64,000 nt of DNA from Bacteroidaceae bacterium (lineage in GTDB: Bacteria; Bacteroidota; Bacteroidia; Bacteroidales; Bacteroidaceae): positions 25,072 to 89,071 of the forward strand of contig JAFRTJ010000047.1 in the NCBI GenBank assembly GCA_017427185.1, written 5' to 3'. The notes beneath the pieces are model-generated. The model worked only from the letters and a program-made list of their open reading frames with translations, was not told the DNA's origin and did no database searches. This document shows, one piece after another, positions 1-7,435 of this stretch. How positions within the stretch are numbered: position 1 is the stretch's first letter; each line of letters begins with the position of its first letter. A program made the position numbers and the translations under genes.

Positions 1-218
1 GTAGGCAACACGTTGACCCGTTCGTTGGCAACCAGTTGCTCGCGATTGACGATAGAGATGGTCATGGGGAGGTGACGAATGTCGGTTTGGTTTCGCGTGC
101 CTGTCACGGTTACTTCATGCAGGGTTTGCGAGAGGGTGTCCATGGGTTCTGTGCCCTCGTTTGTGGCAAAACCTTGTGAGGCTGCTGCGATAGATAAGAG
201 AAATGCAAATCTTTTCAT
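1..218 (-). CDS. TonB-dependent receptor, N-terminal fragment (cut by window edge)
   Basis: Reading the minus strand from the ATG at 218 gives a signal peptide (MKRFAFLLSIAAASQGFA), then a short region followed by LHEVTVTGTRN and MTISIVNREQL. The VTVTGTR-like stretch and the following 'P.ti.ivnr.ql' pattern are typical of the TonB box and the start of the plug domain of outer membrane receptors. Only about 72 codons lie in the window, so substrate and full length cannot be judged. A minus-strand -7 box at 260-267 lies just upstream and is shared back-to-back with the promoter of the next gene. The receptor assignment rests on a short fragment and is fairly but not fully secure. Confidence 0.7.
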   Translation of the reverse strand, partial: MKRFAFLLSIAAASQGFATNEGTEPMDTLSQTLHEVTVTGTRNQTDIRHLPMTISIVNREQLVANERVNVLP

Positions 219-259
219 CAGAAAGAGTAATCTTTAATAAAAAATATGTAAAACGTCTG

Positions 260-267
260 CAAATATA
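260..267 (-). promoter_or_regulatory. -7 box of the TonB receptor gene
   Basis: The minus strand reads TATATTTG, matching the Bacteroidota TAnnTTTG consensus, about 40 nt upstream of the ATG at 218. No clear TTTG -33 element was identified. Confidence 0.5.
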
Positions 268-279
268 AGGAAAAAACTG

Positions 280-287
280 TAAATTTG
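280..287 (+). promoter_or_regulatory. -7 box of the outer membrane protein gene
   Basis: TAAATTTG matches TAnnTTTG and lies about 57 nt before the ATG at 345. It shows that the longer reading frame beginning at 285 would start at or before the transcript start, which supports the ATG at 345. Confidence 0.5.
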
Positions 288-344
288 GCACGTCATATAC
301 AAAAAACAGGCGCAAAAAGAGTACAAACCAAAGAAAAGAAACGT

Positions 345-1160
345 ATGAACAGATTGATAGCAATCGTGCTGATACTTGCGGGCATGCTGACAGCAGAGGC
401 AAATGAACCTGTTGATTTGAATCTCCTCAATCATCTGTCATTGGGTGCAAATGCAGGGACGACAGGTTTCGGAGCAGACCTTGCGTTTCCCGTGACTCGT
501 TTTCTGCAGTTCCAAGCCGGCTTCTCTGCCATGCCTCAATTCACGAGTAACCATAATCTGGACTTGAATGCCAGCGATTACCGTAGCGCGGAGGGAACCA
601 GAGTTTATATTCCTGCAGACAAAATAGCGTTGCAGGGAAAATTGCACATGATGAACGGGAAGGTTCTGGTAAATTTCTATCCTATTCCTGTCAGCGGATT
701 CCATCTGACGGTGGGCGCATTCTTTGGCAAGAGTGAGGTGATTGATGTCTATAATAGAGAATCTGGCGCATTGATGTATATCACGGAGGCAAACCAAGAG
801 ATTGAAAGAGCCAATGCGATACTTTCTGCTCAAGGTTATGAAGAGCAAGACTATCTGGGCGTGACACTTGGTGACTATCTTCTGGTTCCCAATGAGAGCG
901 GCGATGTAAAAGCGACTTTCAAGACGAAAGGTACACGTTTGTATGTGGGGTTAGGAACAGGTCGTGCTGTGCCCAAGCGCCGCGTGGGAGTGAAGTTTGA
1001 TATTGGCTGCATGCTGTGGGGAAAGCCTGAGATTACCTGCAACGACATCGTCCTGCACGATGGAGATTGGGATGGGAAAGGTGCCAAAGTACTTCGAATC
1101 ATGAGCAAGATGAGTGTGTATCCTTGCCTGAATCTGAGATTGTGCGGCAGAATCTTTTAA
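345..1160 (+). CDS. Probable outer membrane beta-barrel protein (OmpA/OprF-like barrel)
   Basis: A 271-residue protein with an N-terminal signal peptide (MNRLIAIVLILAGMLTAEA). The body alternates hydrophobic and polar residues and glycines (LSLGANAGTTGFGADLAFPV, FHLTVGAFFGKS, RLYVGLGTGRA, VGVKFDIGCMLWG), and the chain ends in an aromatic residue (LCGRIF), all features of outer membrane beta-barrels. No OmpA peptidoglycan-binding domain follows. The start at 345 is chosen because a -7 promoter box lies at 280-287 and the signal peptide begins there. It converges on the ABC ATPase gene 30 bp downstream. Function is unknown; membership of a PorV/OmpW-like porin class is inference. Confidence 0.7.
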   Translation: MNRLIAIVLILAGMLTAEANEPVDLNLLNHLSLGANAGTTGFGADLAFPVTRFLQFQAGFSAMPQFTSNHNLDLNASDYRSAEGTRVYIPADKIALQGKLHMMNGKVLVNFYPIPVSGFHLTVGAFFGKSEVIDVYNRESGALMYITEANQEIERANAILSAQGYEEQDYLGVTLGDYLLVPNESGDVKATFKTKGTRLYVGLGTGRAVPKRRVGVKFDIGCMLWGKPEITCNDIVLHDGDWDGKGAKVLRIMSKMSVYPCLNLRLCGRIF

Positions 1161-1190
1161 TCGTTGCTTAAGCGACTGAACTAAGTTCTG

Positions 1191-1958
1191 TTATTCTCTT
1201 TCCTTGGTTTCGGCATTCTTGACTTTTCGGAAGAGGTCGGAAGCAAAGATGAAAGAGTTGAGCCGCTCGTTGGGCGAGGTCATGATCTGGTCTTTATTGC
1301 CTTGCCACTCGAGGTTGCCATCGCAGATGAATATGATGTTCTCGCCAATACCCATCACGGAATTCATGTCGTGTGTGTTAATGATGGTAGTCATGTTGTA
1401 TTCGTGGGTAATGCTATGAATCAGTTCATCAATCACGAGACTTGTTTTTGGATCCAATCCGGAATTGGGCTCGTCGCAGAAGAGATACTTTGGATTGAGC
1501 GCAATGGCTCGAGCAATGGCCACTCGTTTCTGCATTCCTCCAGAAATCTCACCTGGCATTTTCTCCTCTGCTCCTTGCAGGTTGACACGTTCCAAGCAGA
1601 ACTTTGCCCTGCGGATACGGTCGGTTTGATTCATGTCGGAAAACATGTCCAGAGGAAACATGACATTCTCCAGGACAGTCATGCTGTCGAAGAGGGCTGC
1701 CGATTGGAAGATCATACCCATCTCTCGACGCAGCATCACTCTCTCTCGCTTGGACATCTGAACAAAGTCACGGTTGTCGTAAAGAATCTCTCCTTTTGTA
1801 GGGGCAAACAGTCCAACGATATTTTTCATCAGTACCGTCTTACCACTACCGCTTTGACCAATGATCAAATTGGTTATCCCTTCCTCGAAGACGGCATTGA
1901 TATCCTTCAGAACATCCTTGTCCTCGAATGATTTATACAGATGGCGGATTTCTATCAT
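1191..1958 (-). CDS. ABC transporter ATPase, MlaF-like (lipid transport)
   Basis: A 255-residue ABC ATPase with Walker A GQSGSGKT (about residues 35-42), signature ISGGMQKR (about 138-145) and Walker B LFCDEPNSGLDP (about 158-169). The 'GGMqkRvaiARAia' signature and 'PnSGLDP' form are typical of MlaF-type ATPases that power phospholipid transport between the two membranes through MCE proteins. It overlaps the upstream permease gene by 4 bp (ATGA), so the two are translationally coupled. No MCE substrate-binding protein is present next to it; in many Bacteroidota that gene is adjacent or elsewhere. Family assignment is strong; the transported substrate is inferred from the family. Confidence 0.88.
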   Translation of the reverse strand: MIEIRHLYKSFEDKDVLKDINAVFEEGITNLIIGQSGSGKTVLMKNIVGLFAPTKGEILYDNRDFVQMSKRERVMLRREMGMIFQSAALFDSMTVLENVMFPLDMFSDMNQTDRIRRAKFCLERVNLQGAEEKMPGEISGGMQKRVAIARAIALNPKYLFCDEPNSGLDPKTSLVIDELIHSITHEYNMTTIINTHDMNSVMGIGENIIFICDGNLEWQGNKDQIMTSPNERLNSFIFASDLFRKVKNAETKERE

Positions 1959-2698
1959 GAGAGCAAGGGCGTTAGGAAGATGTCAGCAAAAAGGATGAGC
2001 ATACTGCTGCTTACTACAGCATCTGTACTGGATTTGCCAACATCGAAAGAACCGCCTTCTACCGTGTAACCATAAAAAGAGCTGACACTGGCAATGATAA
2101 AGGCAAAGATAAAACTCTTGATGATAGACATCCAGATGAACCACTGGTTGAAGGAGTGGAGAAGACCCAATGTGAGGTCGTCCACCGTGATAACTCCCGC
2201 AATCGCTGTTGCATAGGCTCCAACGAATCCTGCGGCAATGCTGAACACAACCAGGAAAGGAATGGTGGTCATCATGCCGGCAATCTTGGGCAAGATCAGG
2301 AAGGAAGCCGAATTGACACCCATTATTTCCAATGCATCAATCTGCTGGGTGACACGCATCGTGCCAAGCTCGGATGCGATGTTGGACCCCACCTTTCCGG
2401 ACAGAATGAGACACATGATACTGCTGGAGAACTCCAAGACCATGATCTCACGAGTTGTATAACCTGTAGTAAAGGCTGGCATCCAAGGACTTTGGATGTT
2501 GATTTTTATCTGGATGCAGATAACAGCACCAATAAAAAAACTGATCAGCAGGACGATGCCGATGGAGTCCACACCCAGTTGTGCCATCTCCTTGACATAT
2601 TGTTTGATGAACATGCGCCATCGTTCGGGCCAGCTGAAAACTTTGCCCATCAGTTCTAGATATCGGCCAAAGGAGGCCAGTCCTTTCGTAATGAACAT
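1955..2698 (-). CDS. ABC transporter permease, MlaE-like
   Basis: A 247-residue membrane protein with about five hydrophobic segments. The motif region around GKVGSNIASELGTMRVTQQIDALEIMG is the conserved coupling loop of MlaE/YrbE permeases ('G.vGa.iaaElGtM.vteQidAl..mg'). It is the first gene of a two-gene operon with the MlaF-like ATPase (4-bp overlap), starting at the ATG at 2698 about 28 nt from a minus-strand -7 box (2726-2733). It probably moves phospholipids or other lipids across the envelope with an MCE partner that is not in this window. Confidence 0.88.
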   Translation of the reverse strand: MFITKGLASFGRYLELMGKVFSWPERWRMFIKQYVKEMAQLGVDSIGIVLLISFFIGAVICIQIKINIQSPWMPAFTTGYTTREIMVLEFSSSIMCLILSGKVGSNIASELGTMRVTQQIDALEIMGVNSASFLILPKIAGMMTTIPFLVVFSIAAGFVGAYATAIAGVITVDDLTLGLLHSFNQWFIWMSIIKSFIFAFIIASVSSFYGYTVEGGSFDVGKSSTDAVVSSSMLILFADIFLTPLLS

Positions 2699-2725
2699 AG
2701 ATGCCTATTTCTGCGTTTGTGAGTG

Positions 2726-2733
2726 CAAAAATA
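2726..2733 (-). promoter_or_regulatory. -7 box of the MlaEF-like operon
   Basis: The minus strand reads TATTTTTG (TAnnTTTG), 28 nt before the permease ATG at 2698. It is divergent from the lptB promoter 54 bp away. Confidence 0.5.
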
Positions 2734-2786
2734 CTCATTTTCTCCTAAAAAACGTTATAGGCAGCACGCTTTTTACCTTTTTTTCG

Positions 2787-2794
2787 TACTTTTG
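2787..2794 (+). promoter_or_regulatory. -7 box of lptB
   Basis: TACTTTTG matches TAnnTTTG, followed by GCAGCC as at many Bacteroidota starts. Transcription would start near 2801, which rules out initiation upstream and makes the ATG at 2802 nearly leaderless. Confidence 0.55.
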
Positions 2795-2837
2795 CAGCCA
2801 AATGGAACAACGTCAGTCATATATCCCTACAGAAAAC

Positions 2838-3728
2838 ATGGAATCGACCCTGAATCTGGAAACAGTTCAGAAGGATGTCCAGCTCGAGATTCAAGAATTA
2901 GAGAATGTCGAGGTCAACAATCAATCAGAAGAAGACGAGCCTCAGGAATCCCTGCCTCTCGAATTGAGAAGTGAGGGACTCGTGAAAATTTATGGCAAAC
3001 GAACGGTGGTCAACAATGTGACCTTCAATGTCCGCCAAGGAGAGATTGTCGGTTTGTTGGGCCCCAATGGCGCAGGCAAGACTACCTCGTTTTACATGAC
3101 CACAGGCTTGGTGATTCCCAATGCCGGCCATATTTTTATAGGCAATGAGGAAATCACGAAACTGCCTGTTTATCAGCGTGCTCGAAGAGGCATCGGATAT
3201 TTGGCTCAGGAGGCCAGCGTGTTCCGCAAGATGAGTGTGGAGGACAACATATCCAGTGTGCTCGAGATGACAGGAAAGCCTCGTGATTATCAGAAGGAGA
3301 AGTTGGAGAGTCTGATTGCCGAGTTCCATTTGGAGAAGGTGCGCAAGAATTTGGGAGATCAGTTAAGTGGCGGTGAGCGGCGTAGAACAGAGATTGCCCG
3401 CTGCTTAGCCATTGATCCCAAGTTTATCATGCTCGATGAACCTTTTGCTGGAGTGGATCCTATTGCGGTGGAAGATATACAGTACATCGTGTGGAAACTG
3501 AAACAGCGCAACATTGGTGTCCTTATTACTGACCATAATGTGGAAGAAACACTATGTATCACAGACCGTGCCTATCTTCTTTTTGAAGGGCAGATACTTT
3601 TTCATGGTACGCCTCATGAATTGAGTGTCAATCCTGTTGTGCTGGATAAGTACTTGACCAATAGTTTCGTTTTGAGGATGAAGGACTTCCAAAAGATGGA
3701 CGCAGAACGTTCTGCACAAGAAGTGTAA
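2838..3728 (+). CDS. lptB: LPS export ABC transporter ATP-binding protein LptB
   Basis: A 296-residue ABC ATPase: Walker A GPNGAGKTTSF, the Q-loop region GYLAQEASVFRKMSVEDN, signature LSGGERRRTEIARCLA, Walker B FIMLDEPFAGVDPIAV, and the LptB-typical GVLITDHNVEETL. These match LptB, which drives lipopolysaccharide extraction from the inner membrane with LptFG. It carries an acidic N-terminal extension of about 45 residues (QESLPLEL precedes the ATPase core) that is longer than in enterobacterial LptB (about 240 residues). The start is uncertain: ATG 2802 sits only 8 nt after the -7 box, so ATG 2838 is preferred. Function is secure, the start less so. Confidence 0.92.
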   Translation: MESTLNLETVQKDVQLEIQELENVEVNNQSEEDEPQESLPLELRSEGLVKIYGKRTVVNNVTFNVRQGEIVGLLGPNGAGKTTSFYMTTGLVIPNAGHIFIGNEEITKLPVYQRARRGIGYLAQEASVFRKMSVEDNISSVLEMTGKPRDYQKEKLESLIAEFHLEKVRKNLGDQLSGGERRRTEIARCLAIDPKFIMLDEPFAGVDPIAVEDIQYIVWKLKQRNIGVLITDHNVEETLCITDRAYLLFEGQILFHGTPHELSVNPVVLDKYLTNSFVLRMKDFQKMDAERSAQEV

Positions 3729-3745
3729 ACTTTCAATGTCTAAAT

Positions 3746-3776
3746 TTTGTGGGATAAACTTTTTTTCGTACCTTTG
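3746..3776 (+). promoter_or_regulatory. tig promoter (TTTG-N19-TACCTTTG)
   Basis: TTTG at 3746-3749 and TACCTTTG at 3769-3776 are separated by 19 bp, an almost ideal Bacteroidota housekeeping promoter, followed by GCGCG. The leader before the tig ATG at 3842 is about 60 nt. Confidence 0.75.
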
Positions 3777-3841
3777 CGCGCATTTTAAAGCAAACCGTGC
3801 ATAAATTATAGTTTAGAATAACAAAAATCATATAAGTCAAG

Positions 3842-5209
3842 ATGAATATTTCACTGGAAAACGTAGACAAGGTAAACGCATTGCTTACCATCAAGTTGGA
3901 AAAGACAGATTACGAAGAGAAAGTCAATACGGCCCTGAAGGATTTCCGTAAGAAAGCAAACATTCCTGGATTCCGTCCTGGTCAAGTTCCTATGGGCTTG
4001 CTGAAGAAACGCTTCGGCAGTGAGGTGTTGGCAGAACAAATCAATAAGATCTTGAGTGAGGAAGTTTACAAGTATATCCGCGAACAAAAGATAAACATTT
4101 TGGGCGAGCCTCTGCCCAACGAAGAAAAGACTCCCAAAATGGATTTCGAAACCCAAGAGGAGTTTACCTTTGCTTTTGACGTTGCTTTAGCTCCCGAATT
4201 TGATGGAAAGATCAGTAAAAAGGACAAACTGACTTATTACACCATCAAGGTAGACGATGCAATGATTGACCAGCAGGTACAGGCTTATGCCCAACGTGGA
4301 GGTCAGTACAACAAGGTGGAGGAATATCAGGATAATGATATGGTAAAGGGCCTTTTGGCAGAACTGGACGAGAATGGCAACGTGCTGGAAGGTGGTGTGC
4401 AGGTAGAAAATGCTGTGATGCTGCCCAATTACATGAAGAATGACGACGAGAAAGCCAAGTTCCAAGGTGCAAAGGTCAATGATGTGATTGTCTTTAATCC
4501 TGCTAATGCATACAATAACAGCGAGGTGGAATTAGCTTCCCTGCTGAAGTTGGATAAGAGTGTTGCTGCAGAGAAAAAGGGTGACTTCAGCTTCCAGGTT
4601 GAAGAGATTACTCGCTACGAACCTGCTCCCGTTAACCAAGAATTGTTTGACAGGATGCTTGGCGAAGGCGTAGTAAAGAGCGAGGAGGAGTTCCGTGAGT
4701 ACATTAAGAAAAACATGGAAACTCAGTTTGTCGCCGATAGCGAATACAAGTTCATGCTTGACTTGCGTGCTTACTTGACCGATCGCATTGGCGAGGTAGA
4801 GTTTCCTGAGGCAATCCTGAAGCGTATCATGAAGCTCAACAAACCTGATGACGAAGAGTATGTGGAAAAGAATTTTGAAGGAAGCTTGAAGGAACTGTTG
4901 TGGCATCTGATTAAAGAGCAGTTGAGCGATCAGCTGCAAATCAAGGTGGAACAGGCAGATGTGATGGAAGCTGCCAAGGAAGCTACCCGCATGCAGTTCG
5001 CTCAGTATGGTATGATGAATATTCCTGATGAGTCTTTGGAGCAGTATGCTACAGAGATGCTTAAAAACAAAGAACAGGCAGAAGGATTGGTATCTCGCAC
5101 CGTAGAGAACAAGATTGCCAAAGCAGCTCAGGAAGTGTTGACCCTCAAGAAGAAAGAAGTAAGTCTGGAGGAGTTCAACAATTTGTTCCAAAGCGAGAAG
5201 ACTGCCTAG
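3842..5209 (+). CDS. tig: Trigger factor
   Basis: A 455-residue ribosome-associated chaperone. The N-terminal domain carries the ribosome-binding signature GFRPGQVP (about residues 42-49), followed by a central FKBP-like region and a long helical C-terminal arm that cradles nascent chains. Length is close to the family norm. It stands directly upstream of clpP and clpX, the classic tig-clpP-clpX order, linking folding and proteolysis of new proteins. A near-consensus promoter lies at 3746-3776. The FKBP-like domain is divergent, as is usual in Bacteroidota. Confidence 0.95.
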   Translation: MNISLENVDKVNALLTIKLEKTDYEEKVNTALKDFRKKANIPGFRPGQVPMGLLKKRFGSEVLAEQINKILSEEVYKYIREQKINILGEPLPNEEKTPKMDFETQEEFTFAFDVALAPEFDGKISKKDKLTYYTIKVDDAMIDQQVQAYAQRGGQYNKVEEYQDNDMVKGLLAELDENGNVLEGGVQVENAVMLPNYMKNDDEKAKFQGAKVNDVIVFNPANAYNNSEVELASLLKLDKSVAAEKKGDFSFQVEEITRYEPAPVNQELFDRMLGEGVVKSEEEFREYIKKNMETQFVADSEYKFMLDLRAYLTDRIGEVEFPEAILKRIMKLNKPDDEEYVEKNFEGSLKELLWHLIKEQLSDQLQIKVEQADVMEAAKEATRMQFAQYGMMNIPDESLEQYATEMLKNKEQAEGLVSRTVENKIAKAAQEVLTLKKKEVSLEEFNNLFQSEKTA

Positions 5210-5294
5210 AAGAAATCCAGGAAGAATTCGTGGCACAAGATAAGAATTCAGCAACGATTACCTGTGCACGTACATACATTATATAATATATAGA

Positions 5295-5328
5295 AGGGAC
5301 GTTCCCCCATTAACGGAGGTTCGTCCCT
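5295..5328 (+). promoter_or_regulatory. Hairpin between tig and clpP
   Basis: AGGGACG (5295-5301) pairs with CGTCCCT (5322-5328) around a 20-nt C/G-rich loop that can form an inner TCC/GGA stem. There is no long T-run after it, so it may be an attenuator or processing site rather than a full terminator. Confidence 0.35.
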
Positions 5329-5359
5329 CCTTAATCCAAATCTAAACAAAACCAAACGT

Positions 5360-6028
5360 ATGAACAACGATTTTAAAAAGTATGCTACCCGCCACTTGGG
5401 TATAAACAGCATGGTTCTGGATGATGTGATAAGTACGCAGAACCAGTATCTGAATCCATATATTCTGGAAGAGCGTCAGCTGAATGTTACTCAGATGGAT
5501 GTGTTCAGTCGTTTAATGATGGACCGTATCATTTTCTTGGGGACACAAATCGATGATTATACAGCGAATACTCTCCAGGCTCAACTCTTGTACCTGGACA
5601 GCGCAGATCCAGGAAAGGATATCAGCATCTACATCAACAGTCCTGGGGGAAGTGTTCATGCCGGACTTGGCATTTATGATACGATGCAGTTCATCAGTAG
5701 TGACGTGGCAACTATCTGCACAGGTATGGCAGCCAGCATGGCCGCTGTACTTCTGGTGTCTGGTACTGAAGGCAAACGCAGCGCTTTGACTCATAGCCGT
5801 GTGATGATTCATCAGCCGATGGGCGGCGCTCAAGGTCAGGCTAGCGATATCGAGATTACCGCTCGCGAAATTCAGAAACTAAAGAAAGAATTGTACAACA
5901 TTATTGCAGAGCATAGTCATACCCCATTCGATAAGGTTTGGGCCGATAGTGATCGTGATTATTGGATGACTGCAGTGGAAGCCAAGGAATATGGCATGAT
6001 TGATCAGGTTCTGAATCGCAAGAAATAA
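5360..6028 (+). CDS. clpP: ATP-dependent Clp protease proteolytic subunit
   Basis: A 222-residue serine peptidase. The catalytic triad is visible: Ser126 in GMAASMAA, His151 in VMIHQP and an aspartate at about 200 in DRDYWM, with the spacing expected for ClpP. The NSPGGSV oxyanion-region motif is at about residues 93-99. It forms the double-ring proteolytic chamber fed by ClpX, whose gene begins 22 bp downstream. The N-terminal region of about 45 residues may include a processed propeptide. Confidence 0.97.
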   Translation: MNNDFKKYATRHLGINSMVLDDVISTQNQYLNPYILEERQLNVTQMDVFSRLMMDRIIFLGTQIDDYTANTLQAQLLYLDSADPGKDISIYINSPGGSVHAGLGIYDTMQFISSDVATICTGMAASMAAVLLVSGTEGKRSALTHSRVMIHQPMGGAQGQASDIEITAREIQKLKKELYNIIAEHSHTPFDKVWADSDRDYWMTAVEAKEYGMIDQVLNRKK

Positions 6029-6049
6029 CAGATAAGACAAGGAGAAGGA

Positions 6050-7282
6050 ATGCCAAGCAAAAGATATAACACATGCTCTTTCTGCGGACGCTCCGAGCGT
6101 GAGGTGTCTGTTTTGCTTACAGGCCTGAATGGCTATATCTGTAATGATTGTGCGGAACAGGCTTGGAACATCATACAGCAGAATCTCTACGGGCGAGAGT
6201 CAGGGTCACAATCCATAACGGAAGCCGACCTGAAGCATCTGCCCAAACCTCATGAGATAAAAGACTATTTGGATCAATATGTTATTGGTCAAGATGATGC
6301 CAAGAGATACTTGGCAGTGAGCGTTTACAATCATTATAAGCGTTTGGCCCAGAAGAAGGATGATGATGGAGTCGAGATAGAGAAGAGCAACATCATTATG
6401 GTGGGAAGTACAGGTACGGGCAAAACTTTGTTGGCACGCACCATTGCTCATTTGCTGAAGGTTCCTTTTACCATCGTGGATGCTACTGTCTTCACTGAAG
6501 CTGGTTATGTGGGTGAGGACGTAGAGAGCATCTTGAGTCGTTTGCTCCAAGTCGCTGATTATGATGTAAAGGCAGCTCAGCGAGGCATTGTCTTTATCGA
6601 TGAGATCGACAAGATAGCTCGCAAAAGTGACAATCCCAGTATCACGCGTGACGTTAGTGGAGAGGGGGTTCAGCAGGGATTGCTGAAACTGCTTGAAGGA
6701 AGTATCGTCAACGTGCCTCCAAAGGGTGGTCGCAAGCATCCTGACCAAGACTACATTCATGTGGATACCCATGATATCCTGTTCATTTGTGGAGGTGCTT
6801 TTGATGGTATTGAGAAGAAGATAGCACAGCGTCTGAACACTCATGTGGTGGGATACCGCAGTGTGCAGAACCTTCAGAAGATCGATTCCAAGGATCTGAT
6901 GAAATATATTTTGCCTCAGGATTTGAAGTCTTATGGTTTGATTCCAGAGATCATTGGACGTCTGCCAGTGCTGACATATCTCAATCCTTTGGATCGTGAT
7001 GCTTTGCGACGTATACTGACGGAACCTAAGAACTCGTTGGTGAAGCAGCAGATAAAACTTTTCCAAATGGATGGTATCAAACTGACCTTTGCGCCTGAAG
7101 TGCTGGATTACATCGTTGACAAGGCTGTCGAGTACAAGTTGGGAGCTCGTGGTTTACGTAGTATCATGGAGAGTATTATGATAGATGCCCAGTTTGACGC
7201 GCCTTCATCGCGCAAATCCAAATTGGAGATTTCCCTTGACTATGCGAAACGCCAAGTGGAAGCACATCAACGTCTAGGATAG
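6050..7282 (+). CDS. clpX: ATP-dependent Clp protease ATP-binding subunit ClpX
   Basis: A 410-residue AAA+ unfoldase. The N-terminal zinc-binding domain has two CxxC pairs (CSFCG and CNDC) that bind substrates and adaptors. Walker A is GSTGTGKT and Walker B is IVFIDEID; sensor residues and the C-terminal small domain follow. It unfolds tagged proteins and feeds them to ClpP, encoded just upstream in the same operon. The operon closes with a strong hairpin terminator at 7317-7346. Confidence 0.97.
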   Translation: MPSKRYNTCSFCGRSEREVSVLLTGLNGYICNDCAEQAWNIIQQNLYGRESGSQSITEADLKHLPKPHEIKDYLDQYVIGQDDAKRYLAVSVYNHYKRLAQKKDDDGVEIEKSNIIMVGSTGTGKTLLARTIAHLLKVPFTIVDATVFTEAGYVGEDVESILSRLLQVADYDVKAAQRGIVFIDEIDKIARKSDNPSITRDVSGEGVQQGLLKLLEGSIVNVPPKGGRKHPDQDYIHVDTHDILFICGGAFDGIEKKIAQRLNTHVVGYRSVQNLQKIDSKDLMKYILPQDLKSYGLIPEIIGRLPVLTYLNPLDRDALRRILTEPKNSLVKQQIKLFQMDGIKLTFAPEVLDYIVDKAVEYKLGARGLRSIMESIMIDAQFDAPSSRKSKLEISLDYAKRQVEAHQRLG

Positions 7283-7316
7283 GTCCTTTGGAAGGGTTTT
7301 GTTATTAAAGAGAGAG

Positions 7317-7346
7317 AAAAGTGCAGCGATAAGTTGCACTTTTTTT
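7317..7346 (+). terminator. Intrinsic terminator after clpX
   Basis: AAAAGTGCA, a 9-nt loop and TGCACTTTT followed by further T residues (7340-7346) make a classic intrinsic terminator 35 bp after the clpX stop codon. Confidence 0.8.
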
Positions 7347-7374
7347 GTTTCTTGGAGGAAAAACTGTAGAAATG

Positions 7375-7407
7375 TTTGCGGAATTCAAATGTTTTTTTAT
7401 ATCTTTG
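7375..7407 (+). promoter_or_regulatory. recQ promoter (TTTG-N21-TATCTTTG)
   Basis: TTTG at 7375-7378 and TATCTTTG at 7400-7407 are 21 bp apart. The promoter overlaps the possible upstream start at 7376 and so fixes the recQ start at the ATG at 7436. Confidence 0.7.
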
Positions 7408-7435
7408 TAAAGAAGTTATCTTTAAACGTAGGCCG